Numbered from the stretch's first letter, positions 22,333 to 31,852 are shown. The stretch: 40,345 nt of DNA from Oscillospiraceae bacterium (GCA_016288755.1 JAEELE010000029.1:1-40345); one strand, 5' to 3'. Notes: a model not told the origin generated them from the sequence alone. Numbers and translations are program-made.

Positions 22333-24519
22333 ATGAAAAAGAAAACAGCCAGAAACATCTGCACGGGCGCTGCTGCCTGTGCCATGCTCGCACTGACCGG
22401 ATGCAGCGGCGCAGTCCGGCAAACCGCCTGCGACTTCGGCAATGTCGCGATCGGCGGCGGCGGCTACATCCCCGGCATCGTCTACAGCAAGGGCGAAAAG
22501 GGGCTCAAATACTGCCGCACCGATATCGGCGGCGCCTATCGCTGGTCGAGCAGGGACAAGGAATGGGTCCCGATCACCGACCATCTCGGCGGCGTCAATT
22601 CGGACAACTGGAATCTCATCGGCATCGAGTCGATCGCCGCAGATCCGGTCGAGCCCAACCGCGTCTATCTCTCCTGCGGCACCTATCTGGGCACGCACGG
22701 CGCGATCCTCTCCTCCGAGGACTACGGCGAGACATGGACACAGGTCGACATGCCCTTTGACATGGGCGGCAACCAGTCCGGGCGCGGCGTCGGCGAGCGC
22801 CTGATGGTCAACCCGAGGAACAATAAGCAGGTCTTCTGCGGCTCGCGCAATGCCGGGCTCTATGTCAGCGAGGACTACGGCAGAACATGGGCGGAGTGCA
22901 CCGCGTTCCCGGTCAAAGGCGACTATCTGCAGGAGCGCAACCAGATCGGCGTGATGTGGGTCGAGTTCGATCCCGAATCGGGCGACATGTATGTCGGCGT
23001 CGCGATGAAGAACGGGCAGTGCATCTATCACTCCGCCGATGCCGGCAAGAGCTTCGACGCGCTTCCAGCCTATCAGGCAGGGCTCTATCCGCTGCAGGCG
23101 GAGATCTCGAAAAACGGCTATCTCTATCTCGCCTATTCCGACTCCTGCGGACCGAATGCGTCGGTCAAGAACGGCTGCGTGGCGCGCTACGATATCAAAA
23201 ACGGCAAATTTGAGGAGATCACGCCGCAGTGCAACGACAACCGCTACGGCGGCTTCTCGGGCATCTCCGTCGACGGCTCCGACCCGAATGTGATCGTCTG
23301 CGGCACGCTGGGCTTCTGGGATTCCAAGGGCGAAAACCTCTACCGCTCGACCGACGGCGGCAGCACATGGACGCCGTTCTTCACGGTCGAGCAGAGCAAC
23401 TATGTCATGGACGTCAGCGACGCGAAGTGGCTCAACTGGGGCAGAGAGTCGGCACAGACCGGCTGGTGGATGGCGGACGTCGAGATCGACCCCTTCAACA
23501 GCGACGAGGTCTCGTGGGGCACGGGCGCAACACTCTATTCGACGAAGAATCTGACCGCGCTGGGCACCGGAACGCCCGTCACGGTCGCCTTCAACGCCTA
23601 CGGCATCGAGGAGACGGCGGTGTTTAAGGTCGTCTCCGCACCGGTGCAGAACGGCTCGCCCGAGCTCTATTCGATCATGGGCGACCTGACCGGCTTTGCG
23701 CATCTCAGGGCGGATGTCCGCCCCGATGACGCACACTTCATGAACAACGGCACCGCCTCCGACCTCGCGGCTGCATGGGGCAGCGGCAATGTCGCTGCCT
23801 ATTCGACGGACAATAAGCGCGTACCGATCTGGTATACGACCGACAGCGGCAGCACATGGAATGCGTTTGCCAATATTCCCGAGCAGACCGCAAGCGGCAG
23901 CATTGCCGTCGGCGCAGACGGGCAGACGGTCGTGTGGGTGCCCGGCGCGATCAGCGCGAAAACCTATTTCACGAAGGATTTCGGCGGGCTGTGGTATATC
24001 AGCAACGGGCTCTCGATGGGCGCGAAAATCACCGCGGACAAGCTCGAGGCAAATGTCTTCTATGCGGTCTGCAGCGGCAAGGTCTTTGTATCGACCGACG
24101 GCGCGACGAATTTCACCGAGACGGGTCTCACGCTGGCGGACAACTGCGAGCTTGTGCCCTCCGCCGAGAAGAAGGGCTTTTTGTGGGTGCGCTCGGGAAC
24201 GAGCGTCGGCTATTCGGAGGATTACGGCAAAACCGTGACCTATCTGAAGGATGTCTCCGCAAATGCGATCGGCGTGGGCAAAGCGCAGAAGGAGGGCGGC
24301 GCAATGACGCTCTACCTCATGGGCGAGACCAAGACCGGCGGTTCGGGCATCTATATGACGACCGATCACGGAAAGCACATGGAGAAGCTCACGACCGAAA
24401 AGGACGGCTTCGGCAATCTCACGCCGTCGATCACCGGCGACGCGACGGCATGGGGCAGATTCTATTTTGCAACGAACGGGCGCGGCATCATCATGGGTGA
24501 TGTCAGGACCGAAGGATAA
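22333..24519 (+). CDS. GH74-family xyloglucanase-like lipoprotein
   Basis: The 728-residue protein has a lipoprotein signal with lipobox L-T-G-C24, so it should be anchored outside the cell. The rest is the double seven-bladed propeller of GH74, with many BNR/sortilin-type 'S-x-D-x-G-x-T-W' blades (SEDYGETWTQV, STDGGSTWTPF, TTDSGSTWNAF). The GH74 catalytic-type carboxylates are D64 in C-R-T-D-I-G-G-A-Y-R-W and D451 in G-D-L-T-G-F. It should cut the beta-1,4-glucan backbone of xyloglucan. No dockerin or carbohydrate-binding module is present, unlike many cellulosomal GH74s. GGAGGA six bases before ATG 22333 sets the start; the reading to 22216 lies in the repeat. A GH25 gene follows after 11 bp. 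Confidence 0.9.
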   Translation: MKKKTARNICTGAAACAMLALTGCSGAVRQTACDFGNVAIGGGGYIPGIVYSKGEKGLKYCRTDIGGAYRWSSRDKEWVPITDHLGGVNSDNWNLIGIESIAADPVEPNRVYLSCGTYLGTHGAILSSEDYGETWTQVDMPFDMGGNQSGRGVGERLMVNPRNNKQVFCGSRNAGLYVSEDYGRTWAECTAFPVKGDYLQERNQIGVMWVEFDPESGDMYVGVAMKNGQCIYHSADAGKSFDALPAYQAGLYPLQAEISKNGYLYLAYSDSCGPNASVKNGCVARYDIKNGKFEEITPQCNDNRYGGFSGISVDGSDPNVIVCGTLGFWDSKGENLYRSTDGGSTWTPFFTVEQSNYVMDVSDAKWLNWGRESAQTGWWMADVEIDPFNSDEVSWGTGATLYSTKNLTALGTGTPVTVAFNAYGIEETAVFKVVSAPVQNGSPELYSIMGDLTGFAHLRADVRPDDAHFMNNGTASDLAAAWGSGNVAAYSTDNKRVPIWYTTDSGSTWNAFANIPEQTASGSIAVGADGQTVVWVPGAISAKTYFTKDFGGLWYISNGLSMGAKITADKLEANVFYAVCSGKVFVSTDGATNFTETGLTLADNCELVPSAEKKGFLWVRSGTSVGYSEDYGKTVTYLKDVSANAIGVGKAQKEGGAMTLYLMGETKTGGSGIYMTTDHGKHMEKLTTEKDGFGNLTPSITGDATAWGRFYFATNGRGIIMGDVRTEG

Positions 24520-24530
24520 GGGGAATCCGA

Positions 24531-25289
24531 TTGGAGAAATCGAAGAAAAACGAACAAAACCGCACCGGCAGGCTGCTGCTGCTTCTGCTGGTGCTGACCG
24601 CCGTGCTGATCGGCGTGCTGTTTTACCGCGGCGTGCTCTGGTTCAACATGCCCTCAGAGGACCGCTACCCGGTGCGCGGCGTCGACGTATCGCACTATCA
24701 GAGCAAGATCGACTGGCAGGTGCTCGCGGCGTCCGAGCCCAAGCTGAGCTTTGCGTTCATCAAGGCGACCGAGGGCTCGGGCACGGTCGACGAGTGCTTT
24801 GCCGCGAACTGGGTAGGTGCGCGCGCAGCCGGGCTCTATGTCGGTGCCTATCACTTTTTCAGCTTTGAGAGCGCCGGCGAAACGCAGGCGGACAATTTCA
24901 TCGCGCAGGTGCCGCGGGAGCCCGACGCCCTGCCGCCGGTCATTGATCTGGAATACTACAAAACAGAGAATCTGCCGGAAAAACAGGAGGTGCAGGCGCA
25001 TCTGCGCACGCTGCTCGACCGGCTGGCTGCCTATTACGGCAAAACGCCGATCATCTACACGACCGAATCCTGTCTGAACGCCTACCTGACGGATATCGAC
25101 CGGGACTATATTCTGTGGATCCGGAGCATCACGCAGCTGCCGAAGGGCGATCTCGCGGCGCAGTGGAGCCTGTGGCAGTATAATCCCCGCGGACGGCTCC
25201 CGGGCTATTCCGGCGGCGAAACATTCATCGACCTCAATGTCTACCGCGGCAGCCTGCCTCAATTCCGGCTGGAGATGCAACTGCCTTGA
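24531..25289 (+). CDS. Membrane-anchored GH25 muramidase
   Basis: The 252-residue protein has one N-terminal transmembrane helix (about 14-34) and a GH25 lysozyme domain outside the membrane. Motifs are G-V-D52-V-S-H-Y-Q, FIKATEG, GAYHFF, the catalytic D139-L-E141 pair, IYTT and AQWSLWQYN at the expected end of the barrel. It should hydrolyse the MurNAc-GlcNAc bond of peptidoglycan. Start is TTG 24531 with AAGGGG eight bases upstream. It is 11 bp from the GH74 gene and without its own promoter, so the two are co-transcribed. The length is normal for a single-domain GH25. A host role in wall remodelling is more likely than a phage origin, since no holin or phage gene is near. Confidence 0.92.
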   Translation: MEKSKKNEQNRTGRLLLLLLVLTAVLIGVLFYRGVLWFNMPSEDRYPVRGVDVSHYQSKIDWQVLAASEPKLSFAFIKATEGSGTVDECFAANWVGARAAGLYVGAYHFFSFESAGETQADNFIAQVPREPDALPPVIDLEYYKTENLPEKQEVQAHLRTLLDRLAAYYGKTPIIYTTESCLNAYLTDIDRDYILWIRSITQLPKGDLAAQWSLWQYNPRGRLPGYSGGETFIDLNVYRGSLPQFRLEMQLP

Positions 25290-25301
25290 GCGGGATACAC
25301 G

Positions 25302-25334
25302 GAGGGCGTGAGCGATCGCGCCCTTTTGTTTTTT
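25302..25334 (+). terminator. Terminator of the GH74-GH25 unit
   Basis: A stem AGGGCGT / GCGCCCT with an 8-nt loop is followed by TTTGTTTTTT, 13 bp after the GH25 stop. Confidence 0.8.
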
Positions 25335-25359
25335 CATCTTTTTTTAATGTTTCCCGCTC

Positions 25360-25388
25360 TTGTATCTTCATAAAGAATATGTTATAAT
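25360..25388 (+). promoter_or_regulatory. Promoter of the ABC transporter gene
   Basis: TATAAT (25383-25388) lies 17 bp after TTGTAT (25360-25365). The -10 is perfect and the -35 is weak. The start codon at 25458 is 70 bp downstream. Confidence 0.6.
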
Positions 25389-25457
25389 AAGGATGCTTCA
25401 AAAAAATCCGCAGACATCACCGCAAGAAACCCCGAAAAAACCGAAAGGAGCTCTGCT

Positions 25458-28319
25458 ATGCTAGAGACAAAAAACCTATGTAAAACCTATAAGCCCAAGA
25501 AGGGCGTGCCGGTGCTGGCAGTCGACCACGTCTCCCTGCGCTTTCCTGAGAAGGGCATGGTCTTCCTGCTGGGCAAATCCGGCAGCGGCAAATCGACTAT
25601 GCTCAACCTGCTCGGCGGTCTGGACTCCTACGATGAGGGCGAGATCATCATCAAGGGCATTTCCTCGAAGGACTTCAACCAGCAGCGCTTTGACAGCTAC
25701 CGCAATACCTACGTCGGCTTCATCTTTCAGGAGTACAACGTGCTCGAGGAATTCACAGTCGGCGCAAACATCGCACTCGCACTCGAGCTCCAGAGCCGCA
25801 CGGCGACCGACGAGGAGATCAACAGCATCCTGAAGGCGGTCGACCTCGACGGCTACGGCGACCGAAAGCCCAATGAGCTCTCCGGCGGTCAGAAGCAGCG
25901 CGTCGCGATCGCGCGTGCACTGGTCAAGAACCCCGAGATCATCATGGCGGATGAACCGACCGGTGCGCTCGATTCCAACACCGGACGGCAGGTGCTCGAC
26001 ACACTGAAAAAGCTCTCCGCGGAAAAGCTTGTCATCATCGTCTCGCATGACCGCGAATACGCCGAGGCATACGCGGACCGCATCATCGAGCTCGCCGACG
26101 GCAAGGTCATCCGCGACGTCGAAGCCGTGCACGACGCGGACGACACCGAAAAGCAGATCGTCTTCCGCTCGACCTCGATCGAGATTCCGCCCGACTATCA
26201 CCTGACCGAGGAGGACCGCATCCAGATCAACGAATATCTGGATAAGCTGCGCTCGGGCGCCTCGCTGATGCTGCCCTCCGCCTCGCAGCGCTTCGCCGAG
26301 ACCGACGAATCGAAGATCCCGGAGCAGGACGGCTCGAAATTCAGCCTGATCAAATCGAAGCTCCCGATGAAGAGCGCCTTCAAGATCGGCTGCTCGTCCC
26401 TGAAGCACAAGCGCTTCCGTCTGGTCATGACGATCTTCCTCTCGGTCATCGCGTTCACGCTGTTCGCGCTGGTCGACACCTTCAGCTCCTACGACCACAT
26501 CCGCGCGTGCACCGATTCGCTGATCGACTCCGATGTCAACTATGTCTCCGTCAACCGCGAGATGAAGCAGGGCTCCGGCATCGACGAATACTGGTCGTCC
26601 TACGGGCTGAAATTCTCCGAGGAGCAGATGAAGAAGCTCACCGAGGACACCGGCGTCAAGGTCACGGGTATTTTCATCCCGCGCGGCGCCAACCTCAACT
26701 TCACCGAGCAGTATGACATCAGCAAGACAACCAGCGAAAAGGCTGCCTACAACGTCAATCTCCGCCATTTCTGCGGTTTCGCGGAGGTCACAGACGAGCT
26801 GCTCGCCGACAGCAGCTACGAGCTGATCGCCGGCAAGCTGCCTGACGGCACCAAAAATGAGATCGCGATCTCGAAGGCACTGTGCGAGAGCTTTGTCAAG
26901 GGCGGCTATCACGCACCGATCGACGAGGAGGAGCCCGAGAGCGATATGCCCGGTTTCGCCGAGCCGCGCAAGACCGACGAGGAAGAGACCAAGATCAAGT
27001 ATGACACGATCAGTTCCGAGAAGGACATGGTCGGAAAAGTCATCCGCATCATGGACACCGACTACACGGTCACCGGCATCATCGACACGCATGTCGACCT
27101 CTCCCGCTACGAGCGTCTGAAGGAGGACGAGGAGCGCCTCACCACCTCGGAGGAGCTCATCAACTACATGCTCTACAGCGAGCTGCGCGTGACCGCGAAT
27201 TACTCGCTGACCGGCTGCGCGATGGTCGGCAAGGGCAAGGTCGCAAAAATGGTCGAGGAGGAGCCGAAGGTCTACGACGTGAAGAACAACGCGGACATCA
27301 GCATCCACTCCGACTGGACCGAGGACCGCACCGGCAAATCCAGCATCTACTGCTACGCACAGCTGCTCACCACGCTCGACAGGATCCCGGATTCCGAGAT
27401 CATCTGGGTCGACGGCAAGAAGGATAAGCTCGAGAAGAATCAGATCATCCTGTCGCTGACACAACTCTCCCCCGATTCTGCGAACGGCGATGACTGGAAT
27501 GCATATCAGGCGCTGCTCGACAACGGCAAGAACGCGACCTCCGAGGAGATGCAGGCATTCATCAAACAATTCGGTCCCTTCAAGACAGAGGTCGGTTATC
27601 AGACCTCCGAGCAGATGGGCGGCATGGTGACCACATGGACAAGTGACGATTACGATACCGAGATCGTCGGCTTCACCAACCCGAAGGGACGCTACAGCGA
27701 TGCGGTCGTCATTCCGCAGGATTTTGTGGAGACGCTCATCCTCGAGACCGACGGCATCTATGACAGCGCAGTCGGCGGCATGCCCGACAGCCGTGCGGGC
27801 ATCGAGAAATTCGTCCGCACCTGCTACCGCACCGGCAGCGACGTTACAGAGCGCTATGAGCTGAACAACGCCGTCACCTATGAGCTCGACACGGTCAATT
27901 CGGCGGTGAAGGTGCTCGCAAAGGTGTTCCTGTATATCGGCATCGGCTTTGCGGTGTTTGCCGCACTGCTCATGGCGAACTTCATCACCACGTCGATCCA
28001 CTACAAGCGGCAGGAGATCGGCATTCTGCGTGCGATCGGCTCGCGCTCGAACGACGTGTTCCGCATCTTCTTCTCCGAGAGCTTTGTCATTGCGATGATC
28101 AACTTCGTGCTCTCGGCGGCGCTCTGTGCCACGGCGGTCTATGTGATCAACTGGGTGCTGCGCAAGTATGTCGGCATACTGATCACGGTGCTGCATTTCG
28201 GCATCCGGCAGATCCTGCTGCTGGTCGTGATCAGCATCGGCATTGCGGCGATCGCGAGCTTCCTGCCCGTGCGCCGGATCGCCGCCAAGAAGCCGATCGA
28301 CGCCATCCGGGACAAGTGA
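25458..28319 (+). CDS. Fused ABC transporter, ATPase plus FtsX-type permease
   Basis: The 953-residue protein joins a MacB/LolD-type ATPase (residues 1-235) to an FtsX-type permease. Walker A is G-K-S-G-S-G-K-S-T (39-47), the signature L-S-G-G-Q-K-Q-R lies near 141, Walker B I-I-M-A-D-E-P near 162, and the switch His is in VSHDREYA. A charged linker leads to one helix near residue 330. A large extracellular domain of about 460 residues and three C-terminal helices with the FtsX motif 'R-R-Q/K-E-I-G-I-L-R-A-I-G' (KRQEIGILRAIG) follow. Such mechanotransmission-type exporters act on lipoproteins, antimicrobial peptides or wall enzymes. AAAGGAG sets ATG 25458. No two-component system or peptide gene lies beside it, so the substrate is open. 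Confidence 0.93.
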   Translation: MLETKNLCKTYKPKKGVPVLAVDHVSLRFPEKGMVFLLGKSGSGKSTMLNLLGGLDSYDEGEIIIKGISSKDFNQQRFDSYRNTYVGFIFQEYNVLEEFTVGANIALALELQSRTATDEEINSILKAVDLDGYGDRKPNELSGGQKQRVAIARALVKNPEIIMADEPTGALDSNTGRQVLDTLKKLSAEKLVIIVSHDREYAEAYADRIIELADGKVIRDVEAVHDADDTEKQIVFRSTSIEIPPDYHLTEEDRIQINEYLDKLRSGASLMLPSASQRFAETDESKIPEQDGSKFSLIKSKLPMKSAFKIGCSSLKHKRFRLVMTIFLSVIAFTLFALVDTFSSYDHIRACTDSLIDSDVNYVSVNREMKQGSGIDEYWSSYGLKFSEEQMKKLTEDTGVKVTGIFIPRGANLNFTEQYDISKTTSEKAAYNVNLRHFCGFAEVTDELLADSSYELIAGKLPDGTKNEIAISKALCESFVKGGYHAPIDEEEPESDMPGFAEPRKTDEEETKIKYDTISSEKDMVGKVIRIMDTDYTVTGIIDTHVDLSRYERLKEDEERLTTSEELINYMLYSELRVTANYSLTGCAMVGKGKVAKMVEEEPKVYDVKNNADISIHSDWTEDRTGKSSIYCYAQLLTTLDRIPDSEIIWVDGKKDKLEKNQIILSLTQLSPDSANGDDWNAYQALLDNGKNATSEEMQAFIKQFGPFKTEVGYQTSEQMGGMVTTWTSDDYDTEIVGFTNPKGRYSDAVVIPQDFVETLILETDGIYDSAVGGMPDSRAGIEKFVRTCYRTGSDVTERYELNNAVTYELDTVNSAVKVLAKVFLYIGIGFAVFAALLMANFITTSIHYKRQEIGILRAIGSRSNDVFRIFFSESFVIAMINFVLSAALCATAVYVINWVLRKYVGILITVLHFGIRQILLLVVISIGIAAIASFLPVRRIAAKKPIDAIRDK

Positions 28320-28368
28320 TCGGGAAAAAACGCGCCAAAGTCCCTCATTCCGTTCAGAATCCAAAAAT

Positions 28369-28403
28369 GAGCCCCCCGCAGCGGAACCGTGCTGCGGGGG
28401 CTC
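28369..28403. terminator. Bidirectional terminator between convergent genes
   Basis: A 13-bp GC-rich stem (28369-28382 with 28391-28403, one bulge) has a T-tract on the minus strand (ATTTTTGG). It serves the VWA gene and probably the ABC transporter gene. Confidence 0.8.
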
Positions 28404-28438
28404 TCCGTCTGATATACAAAATACGAAAACCGTTTCGC

Positions 28439-29590
28439 TCATCCCTGAAATGCACCGAAGCCGCCGCGGCGCAGGGCAGTGCCGAGCAGCTCGGGCAGGC
28501 GCTGCGGCGGGCACGCGAAGCACGGGATATCATAACCCGCGAGCCGCTCTGCAAATGACGCATCGTAGATCGGTCTGCCGCTGTCGGAGATCGCCAGCAG
28601 CACCACCACGCACACGCCCGATTCCTTCAGCCCCGCGAGCCGCTGCTCCAGCAGAGCGCGGTTGCCGCCCTCATAGAGGTCGCTGACGAGAAATAGCGTC
28701 GTCTTGGCAGGGGAGCGGATCAGCGTTTCGCAGTAGGCGACCGACTTCTCGATATCGGTGCCGCCGCCGAGCTGAATGCCGTAGAGCAGGTCGACCGGGT
28801 CGGCGCAGTGCTCCGTCAGGTCGGTGACTGCCGTGTCAAACGCGACCACATGCGTCTCCACCGCGCGGATGCTTGCCAGAATGCAGCCCATCACGCCCGA
28901 ATAGATCGCCGACTCGCCCATCGAGCCGCTCTGGTCGATATCGAGGATGACCGTGCGCGCGCTCGACCGCTTTGCCCGTTCGTAGAAGTAGAAATGCTCG
29001 GGCAGCAGCATGGCGCGGCTGCGGTCATAGTGCTGCAGATTGCGCCGGACCGTCATCCGGAAATCGAGCGCGGCAGCCGACGGCAGCGGCGAATGGGCGC
29101 GCCGGTTGAGCGACGCCGAGACCGCCCTGCGCAGATCGTCGGCGAGCATCCGGTTGATCTGCTCGACGATCGCCGCGATATAGGCGCGCGCCTGCGCCTT
29201 TGCCTGCTCGGGCACCTGATCCTTGAGCGTCAGCAGCAAAGTCGCTGTCTTGACGTCGGGCTCGAGCGATTCGAGCATTTCCGGCTCAAAGAGCAGCTGC
29301 TTCAAGCCCCTGCGCTCGATCGCGTCGCGCTGAATGACCTGCACCTCCATCGGCGAAAAGAGTGTCCGCAGGTCGCCGAGCCATTTGCTCAGCCGCAGCT
29401 TCGATGCGCCGAGCCCGGCGGAGCGGCTCTGATCGGCGCCGTCGCCCTCAGAGCCATAGATCTCCGAAAGCGCCGCATCCATGAGCATTTCCTCCTCGGA
29501 GAGCGCACCGCCGCCCATCTGCGCGATCGTCTCCTCCGCCCCGGGTCCGAGGATCAGCCGCCAGCGCCGGAGCATATCCAGATCGTCCAT
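28439..29590 (-). CDS. VWA-domain (MIDAS) protein, partner of the MoxR ATPase
   Basis: The 383-residue soluble protein has a helical N-terminal half (about 1-205) and a C-terminal von Willebrand A domain. The metal-ion-dependent adhesion site is complete: D-Q-S-G-S near residue 216, Thr in G-G-G-T-D near 273, and Asp in LVSDLYEGG near 302. It resembles the CoxE/ViaA-like partners of MoxR ATPases (RavA-ViaA, NorQ-NorD, CbbQ-CbbO), where the VWA protein binds target metalloenzymes while the ATPase remodels them. GAGGAGG eight bases upstream picks ATG 29590. It is the last gene of the cluster, 15 bp after the DUF5682-like gene. Its end (..QG, TGA GCGAAAC) is identical over 16 bp with the end of the superoxide reductase gene. 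Confidence 0.92.
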   Translation of the reverse strand: MDDLDMLRRWRLILGPGAEETIAQMGGGALSEEEMLMDAALSEIYGSEGDGADQSRSAGLGASKLRLSKWLGDLRTLFSPMEVQVIQRDAIERRGLKQLLFEPEMLESLEPDVKTATLLLTLKDQVPEQAKAQARAYIAAIVEQINRMLADDLRRAVSASLNRRAHSPLPSAAALDFRMTVRRNLQHYDRSRAMLLPEHFYFYERAKRSSARTVILDIDQSGSMGESAIYSGVMGCILASIRAVETHVVAFDTAVTDLTEHCADPVDLLYGIQLGGGTDIEKSVAYCETLIRSPAKTTLFLVSDLYEGGNRALLEQRLAGLKESGVCVVVLLAISDSGRPIYDASFAERLAGYDIPCFACPPQRLPELLGTALRRGGFGAFQG

Positions 29591-29605
29591 ACCGCACACC
29601 TCCTC

Positions 29606-31852
29606 TCAGATATCGTCAAAATCAAAGTCGTCGAGCCCGTCGAAGGCTGCCGCCTCCGCAGACGTGCCGCCGAGCATCACAGCCGCGGCATCGGTCGCGC
29701 CGAGCCCGAGCACCTCGCCGATATTTTCCGCAATATCCGCCTTTTCGCCTGCCGTGAAGGTCGAGAACGTGCGCCGCAGCACGACCAGTGCCGTGCGGAA
29801 TTCGCCGTCCTCCAGCCCGGAGAGAAACGCGCAGAGCTGCTCCCACAGCGAGAGCCTTGCGATCAGCGCGCGGCGGCTGCGGTGGCTCAGCCCCTCAAAC
29901 CAGAGTGCGGCGTCTGCGGGCGATGCACCGTAGGAGAGCCGGCGCTGCATCAGCGCGGAAAAATCGGTCTGCGGCAGCTCGCCCCACTCGAGCAGCAGCG
30001 CCGCAGCAAAGCCCGAGAGCAGCGGGTTTGCGCTGTCGTCGTCGGCGACCGTGCGCAGTGCCCAGACCAGATGCCGCCGGTCCAGCAGCTGCGCATGTGC
30101 CGTGACGGTCTCCGCCGCAGCCGCACAAGCCGCGATCAGGCGGTCCGCAGCGTCGCTGTCGCACTGCGCCGCGCCGTGCAGACCGAGGCTGAATTTCAGA
30201 TAGAGCTGCTCCATCAGCGGGAGCAGCGGCGCCGGGTCGATCCGGCGGATGCTGCCGTAGCGCACCGAGACCGACAGCGACCCGAGCGTGATGCCCGCAT
30301 CCGCTGCCTGTGCACAGTCCGCAGCCATTGCCTGCACCGCGGAGGCAGCCGTGCGCACACAGTCCGGCAATCCGCAGAGGAACGCCTCCGGGAGCAGTGC
30401 CGCGGTTTCAGGCAGATCGGACGCCGCCTTCAGGCGAGCGTTGAGCGCCGCAGCCGCAGCCTCCTCGACCGTGTCGCCGAGCAGCGACGCCTCCACCAGC
30501 GCGATCTCGGTCTCCGGCGTCCAGCGCAGGCTCCACCTTTCCGCCCACGTCGCATTGTCCTGCTCGCGCTCGAGCTGTGTGCCGAAGCCGACGCCCGCGG
30601 CCCGCAGCCGGTGCAGCAGGCTGGAGCGGTGCAGATCGAGAAATGCCGATTTCTCCGACTTGACGCGCAGATTTTCGCGCAGATCGAGCTCGAGCTCCTG
30701 TGCCGCGCCCGTGCGGTAACGCTCGAGCTTCAAGTCGTGCAGCTGATCGAGAAAATCCTTCTGCACCGAGGTGTTGACCCAGCCGTCGGGCAGGCTGCCG
30801 ATGCGCGTGCCGATCTCGACATCCGCGCATGCCGTCGCAATGCCGGCGAAGCTGCCCTCGCCCATGCAGGTGACCGCCGCGTCGTGCAGATCGGTCAGGG
30901 CAGGGGCATTGCCGCCGCGAAGCCCTGCGACCGTTTCGGCGAGGCGCAGCGATTCGATCACATTCGCCGTGAATGCTGCCCCGCCGGTCTTGCGCAGATA
31001 TGCCGCGAGCCGTGCCAGATACTCCGCCGGTGCGCGGTCAAGCCGGTTTTTGCGGCGGCAGTCCCAGAGAATCTCAAAATAGCCCGGTGCCGTGCTGCCC
31101 GCGCCGTAGCCCGCGCGCGACGACAGCCGGTAATACGAATAAGGCATCAGCGTGCTGTTCGCCGGAACGGTTTTCAGCTTTGCGATGCGTTTGCGGTCGG
31201 CATCGCTTGCGGGAATGCCGTCGAGCGCGGCTGTGTGAAAGGCGCCGGTGATGACCGCAATATTTTCATATTTTTCAGTGGCATCGGCAATCTGACAGCG
31301 CATGAACGCCTCGCGCAGCGCGGTCTCTTCGTCAATCTCCGAGAACGCCCGCAGCGACCCGCCGTATTCCCGCATTGCCGCGAGAAAATCCGCATAGTCC
31401 GTCACCTGCTCAAGGTGATACTCCCAGAAGGTCTCATGCGGCAGACCGGTCACGCGCTCCAGTGCCGCGTAGACCGACTCGCGCTGCGGAATCTCCGCGT
31501 CAGAGCCGGATTCCTCCCCGCTCTCTGGCTGTGTGCGCATTGCGAGAAGCGCTGATGCGGGCAGGTCGATAAACGCCGCCGGAATGCCCGCCTGCTGTGC
31601 CCAGCGCATCGCCTGCAGCTCGGGGGAAAATTCCGCAAAGGGGTACAGCACGGTCTGCACCGGCTGCTGCTCCGTATAGGACAATATTGCGGCGGGAAAC
31701 TGCACCTGCGCGTCACAGAGCTTCGGGATCAGCCCGCTGAGATCGGACGGACCCTCGATCAGCACGATGTTCGGCTTGGTCTCGTCAAGAAAATCGCGCA
31801 CGAATGCGGCACATGCGGGCGAAAAATGCCGCACGCCAAAGCACCGGATCAT
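29606..31852 (-). CDS. DUF5682-like protein
   Basis: The 748-residue protein opens I-R-C-F-G-V-R-H-F-S-P-A-C, then I-V-L-I-E-G-P-S-D and later ITGAFHTAAL. These are the hallmarks I know from DUF5682 proteins (G-V-R-H-H-x-P, L-I-E-G-P), whose first domain recalls the TraB/TIKI/EreA-type hydrolase fold (Glu and paired His). Whether it is catalytic is unproven. The long C-terminal part is helical, Ala/Leu-rich and without motifs. Its ATG overlaps the MoxR stop (ATGA), so it is made together with the ATPase. DUF5682 genes are usually found beside MoxR, VWA and SWIM genes, as here. No signal peptide is present. Confidence 0.87.
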   Translation of the reverse strand: MIRCFGVRHFSPACAAFVRDFLDETKPNIVLIEGPSDLSGLIPKLCDAQVQFPAAILSYTEQQPVQTVLYPFAEFSPELQAMRWAQQAGIPAAFIDLPASALLAMRTQPESGEESGSDAEIPQRESVYAALERVTGLPHETFWEYHLEQVTDYADFLAAMREYGGSLRAFSEIDEETALREAFMRCQIADATEKYENIAVITGAFHTAALDGIPASDADRKRIAKLKTVPANSTLMPYSYYRLSSRAGYGAGSTAPGYFEILWDCRRKNRLDRAPAEYLARLAAYLRKTGGAAFTANVIESLRLAETVAGLRGGNAPALTDLHDAAVTCMGEGSFAGIATACADVEIGTRIGSLPDGWVNTSVQKDFLDQLHDLKLERYRTGAAQELELDLRENLRVKSEKSAFLDLHRSSLLHRLRAAGVGFGTQLEREQDNATWAERWSLRWTPETEIALVEASLLGDTVEEAAAAALNARLKAASDLPETAALLPEAFLCGLPDCVRTAASAVQAMAADCAQAADAGITLGSLSVSVRYGSIRRIDPAPLLPLMEQLYLKFSLGLHGAAQCDSDAADRLIAACAAAAETVTAHAQLLDRRHLVWALRTVADDDSANPLLSGFAAALLLEWGELPQTDFSALMQRRLSYGASPADAALWFEGLSHRSRRALIARLSLWEQLCAFLSGLEDGEFRTALVVLRRTFSTFTAGEKADIAENIGEVLGLGATDAAAVMLGGTSAEAAAFDGLDDFDFDDI

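Noticed and set aside
24531..25289. GH25 gene as a phage endolysin.
   Set aside because: No phage genes are near; it has a membrane anchor and shares an operon with a GH74 lipoprotein.
25476..28523. A 1015-codon open frame antisense to the ABC transporter gene, and similar very long antisense frames over the GH74 gene (22168-24378) and the DUF5682/VWA genes (28808-31555).
   Set aside because: They are by-products of GC-rich third positions in the real genes; their translations have no motifs and are rich in Arg/Ala/Val/His/Asp as expected of antisense, and none has a ribosome site.
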